From Defluviitaleaceae bacterium (GTDB taxonomy: Bacteria; Bacillota; Clostridia; Lachnospirales; WQUN01), in assembly GCA_009783525.1 (NCBI GenBank), contig WRDG01000028.1, positions 1-15,342 on the forward strand: a DNA stretch of 15,342 nucleotides, in the 5' to 3' direction. Positions 7,069-12,820 of the stretch are shown in pieces. The position numbers were made by a program, and so were the translations under genes. The notes below the pieces were generated by a model. It had not been told where the DNA came from, ran no database searches, and saw nothing but the letters and a program-made list of their open reading frames with translations. The first letter of the stretch is position 1. Every line of letters begins with the position of its first letter.

Positions 7069-7623
7069 TTATTTATAAACCATCGCCCGCGCCGCGTCGC
7101 GGGCTTTTTCATTTCCTTTGAGCAGACGCACGAGTTCGAGCCCAAAAGCGATTGCAGTGCCCGCGCCTCTGCTCGTGGTTACGTTGCCGTCGGTAACCAC
7201 GTCGGCTTTAGAAATTAAACCGCATTCAAGCTCCGATTCTTTTGACGGATGGCAGGCCGCGGTTTTTCCGTTTAATATTTTCAATTGTCCGAGCACAGCA
7301 GGGGCGGCGCAAATCGCGGCGAGCCGTCCGCCCTTTTGCCAATGCGACAACAGCAGTTCGAGCAGACTGTTATTTTTTTTATAATTTTCCGTTCCCGGCC
7401 CGCCGGGCAAAACCATCATTTGATAATTAACGGAGGCGTCGAGCCCGTCAAAAAGCATATCGGCTTTGACAGTTATCCCGTGCGAACCCGTCACATATTC
7501 GCCGCCCGTCAACGAAACGGAAACCGCGCACACATTTCCGCGCCGCAAAATATCCAGTACCGCAAGCGCTTCGATTTCTTCAAACCCGTCGGTTAAAAAC
7601 AAAACGGCTTCGATTGGCTGCAT
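7069..7623 (-). CDS. DJ-1/PfpI family protein (YajL/ThiJ-like)
   Basis: This 184-residue cytoplasmic protein has the complete DJ-1 superfamily fold signature. These are DGFEEIEALAVLDILRR near the start with the conserved acid E18, VLPGGPG at 71-77, the nucleophile elbow AAICAAPAVL with the reactive Cys105, and TSRGAGTAIAFGLELV near the end. Members are variously described as deglycases, glyoxalases or chaperones, and the name 4-methyl-thiazole monophosphate biosynthesis (ThiJ) is historical. The exact activity cannot be read from sequence. The length fits the bacterial YajL group. CCTCC at 7630-7634 (GGAGG on the coding strand) is a strong ribosome-binding site. The gene follows RNase G by 17 bases and is probably the last gene of that minus-strand operon. 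Its final codons contain a plus-strand terminator-like hairpin. Confidence 0.93.
   Translation of the reverse strand: MQPIEAVLFLTDGFEEIEALAVLDILRRGNVCAVSVSLTGGEYVTGSHGITVKADMLFDGLDASVNYQMMVLPGGPGTENYKKNNSLLELLLSHWQKGGRLAAICAAPAVLGQLKILNGKTAACHPSKESELECGLISKADVVTDGNVTTSRGAGTAIAFGLELVRLLKGNEKARDAARAMVYK
7085..7109 (+). terminator. Rho-independent terminator for the Rnf operon, inside the convergent gene
   Basis: On the plus strand GCCCGCG (7085-7091), a 6-base loop and CGCGGGC (7098-7104) form a perfect 7-bp GC-only stem. Five T residues follow at once (7105-7109). This is the canonical form of an intrinsic terminator reading in the rnf direction, 283 bases after the rnfB stop. It lies within the last codons of the DJ-1 gene on the other strand, where it encodes part of the Ala/Arg-rich C-terminus. 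On the minus strand the stem lacks a following T-run. Confidence 0.6.
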
Positions 7624-7640
7624 ATTATTCCTCCAAAAAA

Positions 7641-8843
7641 TTATTCGATCCTAATGCGTCCGGTGCCCTTGCAATGCGGACAGTCGCATTCAAGCAGACG
7701 GCTCAGCGGTTCGCGCGTTTTTTTTCGCGTGACCTGCATGAGCCCGAGCTCGGTCATGCCGATGATGGACGTTTTTATACGGTCTTTTTTTAATTCGTCG
7801 GAAAAGAAGCGGACGAGGCTCTGCTTGTCCTCTGTTTCGTGCATGTCGATAAAATCAACCACGATCATGCCGGAAAGGTTGCGGAGCGCGATTTGCTCCG
7901 CGATTATTTTTGCGGCCTCGAGGTTTGTTTGAAGAACGGTCTCGCGCAAACCGTGCCTGCCCGGAAATTTTCCCGTGTTTACGTCCACGATCACGCAGGC
8001 TTCCGTTTGTTCGATAAAAACGAAACCGCCGCACGGCAGGGACACTCTTCGCTTAAGCGCGAGTTCGAGCTGCAGCGACGCGCCGTATGCTTCAAACAGC
8101 CCGACGACATTTTTGCCGGCCGCGTTTTCGTGGCGTATTACACGTTCGGCAAGCTCGGGCGCAAGAGCCGCGACGGAAGATTTTATGGAATCGTAAACCG
8201 ATCCGCACGTAATTATTTCTGCAACGTCCTCCGAAAGGATGTCGTTAAGCAGCGGGTTTTCACGGTAGAGCACCGCCGGCGCTTTTTCGGTTTCAACTTG
8301 CTTTTTAATTTGCCTGTGGATTTGAACGAGCCGTTCGATTTCCGCGGCGATTTCATCTTCGGCATGACCTTCGCTGTTGGTGCGCATCACCGCGCCGAAG
8401 CCTTCCGGCAAATATTTTTCGGCAATGCCGCGCAAACGCTTCCGTTCGGTTTTCGAAACAATCTTTTGCGAAACGCCCGCCGCGGGGATTTGCTTGCCGT
8501 TTTGGCAATACACGATCGCAAGCCGTCCGTTTATGTTGACCGTTTCGCTTACGGCTGGCCCCTTAGTCCCGGTCGCGTCCTTTTGCACCTGCACGAGCAG
8601 TGTCCGGCCCTCTTTATAATGCCGGCTGTCGCCGTCCGTGTTCATGAAGGCGTTTTTGCCGCCGCCGACGTCTATAAAAACAAATTTGCTCGGCAGTACG
8701 CTGCGGACCACTCCCAAGGCCACCAGCCCAATTTGCGAACCGCCCGCGCGGTTTACGTAAACCTCTTTAAGGCGGCCGTCGGCCATGACCGCGGTTAAAG
8801 TCGTTTTAGTTTCGTCGTTGTGGTCTATCAGCAGACGCTTCAT
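7641..8843 (-). CDS. rng: Ribonuclease G (RNase E/G family)
   Basis: This is a 400-residue endoribonuclease of the RNase E/G family that cuts single-stranded AU-rich RNA in rRNA and tRNA maturation and mRNA decay. An S1-like region with VFIDVGGGKNAFM lies near residues 40-70. Catalytic Mg-binding residues are D287 in VIVDVNTGKF and D330 in VVDFIDM, 43 residues apart as in E. coli RNase E (D303/D346). The Zn-link motif CPHCKGTG (C388, C391) follows D330 at the E. coli spacing of 58 residues. There is no RNase E-type scaffold domain after it, so this is the short RNase G form; the protein ends 9 residues after C391. ATG 8843 overlaps the TGA of the upstream DUF2344 gene (ATGA), suggesting coupled translation. 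It is followed after 17 bases by the DJ-1 gene. Confidence 0.95.
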   Translation of the reverse strand: MKRLLIDHNDETKTTLTAVMADGRLKEVYVNRAGGSQIGLVALGVVRSVLPSKFVFIDVGGGKNAFMNTDGDSRHYKEGRTLLVQVQKDATGTKGPAVSETVNINGRLAIVYCQNGKQIPAAGVSQKIVSKTERKRLRGIAEKYLPEGFGAVMRTNSEGHAEDEIAAEIERLVQIHRQIKKQVETEKAPAVLYRENPLLNDILSEDVAEIITCGSVYDSIKSSVAALAPELAERVIRHENAAGKNVVGLFEAYGASLQLELALKRRVSLPCGGFVFIEQTEACVIVDVNTGKFPGRHGLRETVLQTNLEAAKIIAEQIALRNLSGMIVVDFIDMHETEDKQSLVRFFSDELKKDRIKTSIIGMTELGLMQVTRKKTREPLSRLLECDCPHCKGTGRIRIE

Positions 8844-9478
8844 AAAAAGAGCGGCCCGAATTCGCCGCGATTTTCAGAAAGCAGGCGCAGCCGCGTAACG
8901 TCCGCGTACCCGTCGCATATTAAGTTTAAAACGGAGGTTGGGTTCAAATGTTTTGCGCTGCCTGCCGCGAGGCGCATAAATATTTTTTCGCCGTCGGTTT
9001 TTACGTAATGTATAAGCGGCTTGATGTCTGCCGTTTCCGTTTTGCTTTTGCTTTTTTTTTCGATAAGAATTTTTTCGCTGCTTAGCAGTTTGGCGATTTG
9101 TTCCGCCAAATTTTGCGGCGCAATTATTTCGGCGGAGTAGTCGGCGGCCGCGACCCTTGCCGCTGCATTCGGCTTTTCGTTTTCGTCGAGCATCCGCGAT
9201 TCGGTTATTTTTAAACCGTCCGGCATCGCGCGGTTTAAACGCGCGGCGGCGTCTGTTTCGCCGCGCTCCGTTACGAGCAGCGCGTGCTCGTCGTAACCCG
9301 CCGCGCCGAGCGGAAGCGGCAGCGCGAACGTCAGCAGCATATGCGGGTTAAATCCTTTTGAATAAGCGGCCGCGAGCCCCGCGCGCCGCACGGCTGTTTG
9401 AAAAACCTTCAGCAAATCAAGATGCCCTATGAAAACCATCCTGTCTGTTTTGGAAAACCTCAGCAATAAATTATTCAT
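8840..9478 (-). CDS. DUF2344 / TIGR03936 radical SAM-linked protein
   Basis: This 212-residue protein matches the family that accompanies, or is fused to, TIGR03960-type radical SAM enzymes. The signature is at the N-terminus: LLRFSKTDRMVFIGHLDLLK, then VFQTAVRRAGLAAAYSKGFNPHMLLTFA and LPLPLGAAGYDEHALL. The C-terminal half (IHYVKTDGEKIFMRLAAGSAKHLNPTSVL) is also conserved in the family. The function is not established to my knowledge; the constant partnership implies it serves the radical SAM enzyme. It overlaps the upstream gene by 8 bases and the downstream rng by 4, so the three are very likely translated from one mRNA. A Lys/Ser-rich stretch (EKKSKSKTETA) near residue 145 looks like a flexible linker. 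Confidence 0.92.
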   Translation of the reverse strand: MNNLLLRFSKTDRMVFIGHLDLLKVFQTAVRRAGLAAAYSKGFNPHMLLTFALPLPLGAAGYDEHALLVTERGETDAAARLNRAMPDGLKITESRMLDENEKPNAAARVAAADYSAEIIAPQNLAEQIAKLLSSEKILIEKKSKSKTETADIKPLIHYVKTDGEKIFMRLAAGSAKHLNPTSVLNLICDGYADVTRLRLLSENRGEFGPLFL

Positions 9479-11213
9479 TGAAACACGCTCCGCAGTTTGA
9501 GCAATTATTTTTGCAATCGGGGGTAGTAATGCCGGCGTATGCTTTTTCGCGCTCGCCTGCCAAAAATATTTTGCCTACGCCCATGTCGACGAAGTCCCAC
9601 GGCTGCGGTTTGTCGGGCCCGCGCGCGCGATGCGCGAAGTACACGGGGTCGATGCCGGTTTCGTCAAAAGCGCGCCGCCAAACCGCCGGGTCGAATTTTT
9701 CGGTCCAGCCGTCAAACCGCGCGCCGAGCTCCCACGCCCGAAGAATAACCCGACCTAACTCGCGCCCGCCGCGCGCGATTATGCCTTCCAATATGCTTGC
9801 CTCGGCGTCGTGATATTTAAACGCGATCTGTTTTTTTCTTATCGCATTTTTAATCAGGCGGTGCTTGTGCGCGAACTGTTCCGCGGTAGCTTGGGCCTCG
9901 CGCTCAAACGGCGTGTGCGGCTTTGGCACGAAGCAGGAAACGCTTACGTTCACGCTCACTTGGCGCCGCCTCTTTTCTTTTGGCAGCGTGTAATATTGAT
10001 CGACGATTTTTTCCGAAAGGCGGGCGATTTCTATACAGTCGGCGTCCGTTTCCGTAGGCAGGCCCGACATGAAGTAAAGTTTTATTTTGTCGAAGCCCGA
10101 CTCGAACGCCATGCGGCAGCCGTCCAAAATTTCATCCTCGGTTAAATTTTTGTTTATTGCGTCGCGGAGGCGCTGGCTGCCGGCTTCGGGAGCGACGGTA
10201 AGCGAAGACTTCCGCACCCGCTGTGTTTTTTCAAGCACGGCAAGGCTTTCGGCGTTGGCGCGCAGCGAGGGCAGCGAAATATTTACGCGGCGCGGCTGCG
10301 TGTATTCGAGCAGTCTGTCCGCAAAAGGCAAAAAATTTGAGTAGTCGCTCGCGGAAAGAGAGGCGAGCGATATTTCTTCGTAGCCGGTGCAGTCTAAAAT
10401 GTTTGCCGCTTGCGCAAACAATGTGTCAGGGCTGCGTTCGCGCATGGGCCGGTATATGTAGCCCGCCTGACAAAAGCGGCATCCGCGCGCGCATCCGCGC
10501 GCCAGCTCGACAACCGCGCGGTTGTGTACGGCTTCGATTAGGGGAACGAGCGGTTTGCACGGAAAATGGGCCGCGTCCAAATCCGCGGCGTAAACTTTTT
10601 TTACAACCGCTCCTTCTTTTTTTAAAGATGGGACATATACGCCGTCCAAACCGTTAATTTTATGCAAAAATTCGCGCCGTTTCCCGCCGTTTTTTTTGTG
10701 CTCGGCATACAGGCTGAGTATGTTGACCAACACAGTTTCGGCTTCGCCGATGTAAAAAAAATCAAAAAAATCCGCAAGCGGCTCGGGGTTGCAAACGCAA
10801 GGGCCTCCCGCGCATACCAGCGGATTTTTATCGTCTCTGTCTGAGGCAAGTAGCGGGACATGAGCCATGCTCAGCATTTCGAGCGCGTTTGTCGCGCCGA
10901 GCTCGTACTGCATCGTAAACCCCAAAAAATCGAAAACGCCGAGCGGGCTGTCCGTTTCGAGCGAACACAGCGGGTCAGGCCTGTAATCTGTCCACGGCAT
11001 AAAAGCGCGCTCGCAGTAAAATCCGCTTTCGGCGTTTAACATCGAATAAATTATTTGCATACCCAGATGGCTCATGCCCACCTCGTATACGTCGGGGAAG
11101 CAAAATGCGAAACGAACCGCCGCCTCGCGCGGATTTTTTTTTGAAATATTTATTTCATTGCCGATATATCTTCCGGGTTTTTCGGTTTGCAAAAGAATTT
11201 TTTTTTCTGTCAT
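9471..11213 (-). CDS. Radical SAM protein of the TIGR03960 (B12-binding-like) family
   Basis: This 580-residue protein starts MTEKKILLQTEKPGRYIGNE, the typical opening of the family. The N-terminal third is the cobalamin-binding-like region (FCFPDVYEVGMSHLGMQIIY). The radical SAM cluster motif is CARGCRFC with C241, C245 and C248, preceded by VELARG. Further core motifs are LTVAPEAGSQRLRDAINKNL and FDKIKLYFMSGLPTETDAD. The C-terminus ends in a second Cys cluster, CKNNCSNCGAC, typical of the family and possibly an extra Fe-S site. The substrate is unknown. ATG 11213 is preferred over ATG 11228 and the open extension to 11303, because the family begins here and the promoter at 11246-11274 would start transcription near 11239. 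It heads the operon with DUF2344, rng and the DJ-1 gene; the link to RNase G suggests an RNA-related substrate, but that is inference. Confidence 0.92.
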   Translation of the reverse strand: MTEKKILLQTEKPGRYIGNEINISKKNPREAAVRFAFCFPDVYEVGMSHLGMQIIYSMLNAESGFYCERAFMPWTDYRPDPLCSLETDSPLGVFDFLGFTMQYELGATNALEMLSMAHVPLLASDRDDKNPLVCAGGPCVCNPEPLADFFDFFYIGEAETVLVNILSLYAEHKKNGGKRREFLHKINGLDGVYVPSLKKEGAVVKKVYAADLDAAHFPCKPLVPLIEAVHNRAVVELARGCARGCRFCQAGYIYRPMRERSPDTLFAQAANILDCTGYEEISLASLSASDYSNFLPFADRLLEYTQPRRVNISLPSLRANAESLAVLEKTQRVRKSSLTVAPEAGSQRLRDAINKNLTEDEILDGCRMAFESGFDKIKLYFMSGLPTETDADCIEIARLSEKIVDQYYTLPKEKRRRQVSVNVSVSCFVPKPHTPFEREAQATAEQFAHKHRLIKNAIRKKQIAFKYHDAEASILEGIIARGGRELGRVILRAWELGARFDGWTEKFDPAVWRRAFDETGIDPVYFAHRARGPDKPQPWDFVDMGVGKIFLAGEREKAYAGITTPDCKNNCSNCGACFNE

Positions 11214-11245
11214 GCAATCTCTTTTCATAAAAATTATTCCGTCTG

Positions 11246-11274
11246 ATAATAATGAAATCCGATTGAAACAGCAA
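11246..11274 (-). promoter_or_regulatory. Sigma70-like promoter of the radical SAM-rng operon
   Basis: On the minus strand TTGCTG (11274-11269) and TATTAT (11251-11246) are separated by exactly 17 bases. The predicted transcription start near 11239 gives a leader of about 26 bases to ATG 11213. This is read directly from sequence and has not been tested. Confidence 0.55.
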
Positions 11275-11290
11275 GCGCGCAGTCCGCCGC

Positions 11291-11319
11291 TTGTGCCACG
11301 CAATGCTAAATGATATAAA
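11291..11319 (+). promoter_or_regulatory. Sigma70-like promoter of the AAA-CYTH operon
   Basis: TTGTGC (11291-11296) and TATAAA (11314-11319) are 17 bases apart, placing the start near 11326, about 35 bases before ATG 11361. It is divergent from the radical SAM operon promoter, with the two -35 boxes about 16 bases apart. Spacing is ideal; the -35 box is moderate. Confidence 0.5.
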
Positions 11320-11331
11320 TTATTTAAGTGC

Positions 11332-11347
11332 CGGAGTAATTATTCCG
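11332..11347. promoter_or_regulatory. Near-perfect palindrome in the AAA-CYTH leader
   Basis: CGGAGTAATTATTCCG is a 16-bp dyad with one mismatched pair, lying between the predicted transcription start and the AGAGGG ribosome-binding site. Its right part, AATTATTCCG, recurs at 11231-11240 in front of the divergent radical SAM gene. It may be an operator shared by both operons, or chance in an AT-rich leader. Confidence 0.3.
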
Positions 11348-11360
11348 AAGAGGGTCGTTT

Positions 11361-12482
11361 ATGACAGACATAAAAAAAATCGTGATAACGGGCGGGCCGT
11401 GCGGCGGCAAATCGACGGCTTTGAGCCGAATAGAAAAACGTTTTTCGAGCCTCGGCTATCATGTCATGTTCGCAAGCGAAACCGCGACCGACATGATAAC
11501 GGGCGGCGCGGTGCCGTGGATGGGCTGCAACGTCGAATTTCAAGCCGCGCTTATGACAATACAGCGAAAAAAGGAGCAGGTGTACGCACAGTGGGCAGCT
11601 CAGTCGGGCTGTCCGCGTGTGCTTTTGGTTTGCGATAGGGGTTCGCTCGACAACAGGGCGTACATGACGGGCCGCGAGTTCGCGAAGGTTGCGGAAATGC
11701 TCGGGACAAACGAAATCGAGCTGCGCGACAATTACGACGCGGTTTTTCATTTGGTTACGGCGGCAAACGGCGCGGCACAATTTTACACGACCGCGAACAA
11801 CACGGCGCGAAAAGAGTCTCCGGCGGAAGCGGCCGCGCTTGACGACAAGCTGGTCGCCGCGTGGACAGGTCATCCGCATTTGCGCGTGATAGACAACTCG
11901 ACGGGCTTTGACGAAAAAATTTCGCGGCTGCTCGGCGAAATCGCGGGATTTTTGGGCGTGCCCGAGCCGTATGAGATCGAGCGCAAGTTTTTGATAGTCT
12001 GTCCGGATTTGGAAATGCTCGAGAAGATGCAAAACTGCAAAAAAGTGGACATCATCCAAACATATCTGCGGCCCGAAGGCGCGGGCGAAGAAATCCGAGT
12101 GCGCCAGCGCGGCGCGGGCGGGCATTATATTTTTACCGAAACGTTAAAAAAACGAGTGACCGACGTCAAACGCATAGAGACGGAGCGGCGGCTGACGCGC
12201 GACGAATACCTCGCCATGCTGATGAACGCAGACACCAATTTGAAACAAATAAGAAAGACCCGCTATTGTCTGAGTTTTTCAAACCAGTATTTAGAAGTGG
12301 ACGTTTATCCTTTTTGGAAAAACAAAGCGATCCTTGAAGTGGAACTGACCGATGAAAACCAAAAAATAATTTTTCCGCAATTTTTAAAAATTATTAAAGA
12401 AGTGACCGGCGACGAGCGGTATTTCAACCGTTCGCTCGCAGAAAAAATTCCCGAGGAGGATGATGAAGATGATAAGGCGTAA
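11361..12482 (+). CDS. AAA ATPase/kinase-like domain fused to a CYTH (triphosphate tunnel) domain
   Basis: This is a 373-residue two-domain cytoplasmic protein. Residues 1-195 form a P-loop NTPase of the AAA_28/kinase-like type, with Walker A GGPCGGKST (K17) and the strand VLLVCDRGSLDNRAYM with its acidic residue. The CYTH domain starts with the signature EIERKFL (E205, E207, K209). It continues with tunnel residues in IRVRQRG, FTETLKKRV, IETERRLT, KTRYCL, LEVDVY and AILEVEL. CYTH domains hydrolyse or cyclise triphosphate substrates such as tripolyphosphate or ATP inside a beta-tunnel. The intact tunnel residues suggest activity, but the substrate of this fusion is not known. AGAGGG lies 6 bases before ATG 11361. 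The C-terminus is acidic (EEDDEDDKA). The downstream cupin start lies within its last codons. Confidence 0.9.
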   Translation: MTDIKKIVITGGPCGGKSTALSRIEKRFSSLGYHVMFASETATDMITGGAVPWMGCNVEFQAALMTIQRKKEQVYAQWAAQSGCPRVLLVCDRGSLDNRAYMTGREFAKVAEMLGTNEIELRDNYDAVFHLVTAANGAAQFYTTANNTARKESPAEAAALDDKLVAAWTGHPHLRVIDNSTGFDEKISRLLGEIAGFLGVPEPYEIERKFLIVCPDLEMLEKMQNCKKVDIIQTYLRPEGAGEEIRVRQRGAGGHYIFTETLKKRVTDVKRIETERRLTRDEYLAMLMNADTNLKQIRKTRYCLSFSNQYLEVDVYPFWKNKAILEVELTDENQKIIFPQFLKIIKEVTGDERYFNRSLAEKIPEEDDEDDKA

Positions 12483-12816
12483 AGACGAACGATTGGCAGT
12501 AATAAACGAAAATATGCGCGGCGGAAACGGAAGCGTGGCATTGAAACACATCGCAAACAAGGACGAACTGAACGAAAAGGGGCGGCTTTATTCGCACATT
12601 TTACTCGCGCCCGGCTGTTCGATAGGCTACCACGTGCATGAAAACGAAACGGAAATATATTACATTCTGTTTGGCAAGGCAGCTTACGACGACAACGGAA
12701 CGGCGGCCGAGCTTAATGCGGGTGACGTGACGTTCACGCCGAGCGGCGAAGGACATTCGATAGCGAACGCGGGCGAAGAAGACCTGGAACTTGCGGCTTT
12801 GATTTTGTTTTCATGA
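12469..12816 (+). CDS. Small single-domain cupin protein
   Basis: This 115-residue protein carries the two cupin motifs. They are GYHVHENETEIYYILFGKA (metal-ligand pattern His-x-His with a following Glu), and GDVTFTPSGEGHSIAN with the second-motif His. Such proteins are metal-binding beta-barrels used as enzymes, sugar-phosphate isomerases or ligand sensors. The small size without a DNA-binding domain argues against a regulator of its own. ATG 12469 is chosen because GAGGAGG (12453-12459) lies 9 bases upstream; ATG 12463 and 12460 are in frame but too close to that site. It overlaps the AAA-CYTH gene by 14 bases in another frame, so co-expression is likely. The substrate is unknown. Confidence 0.85.
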   Translation: MIRRKDERLAVINENMRGGNGSVALKHIANKDELNEKGRLYSHILLAPGCSIGYHVHENETEIYYILFGKAAYDDNGTAAELNAGDVTFTPSGEGHSIANAGEEDLELAALILFS

Positions 12817-12820
12817 TCCG

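Noticed and set aside
6711..7218. Several overlapping frames of 70-147 codons on both strands across the hairpin array, with repeats such as ILVFFAEGEKR
   Set aside because: They come from the palindromic 33/34-bp units; the 34-bp copies shift the frame, several frames are open at once, and no ribosome-binding site or non-repeat domain supports a gene.
7839..8798. A 319-codon plus-strand frame opposite RNase G
   Set aside because: It is the antisense shadow of a gene with intact catalytic motifs and has no recognisable domain.
11214..11303. N-terminal extension of the radical SAM protein upstream of ATG 11213
   Set aside because: The extension contains the predicted promoter and its sequence does not resemble the family, which begins near MTEKKILLQTEKPGRY.
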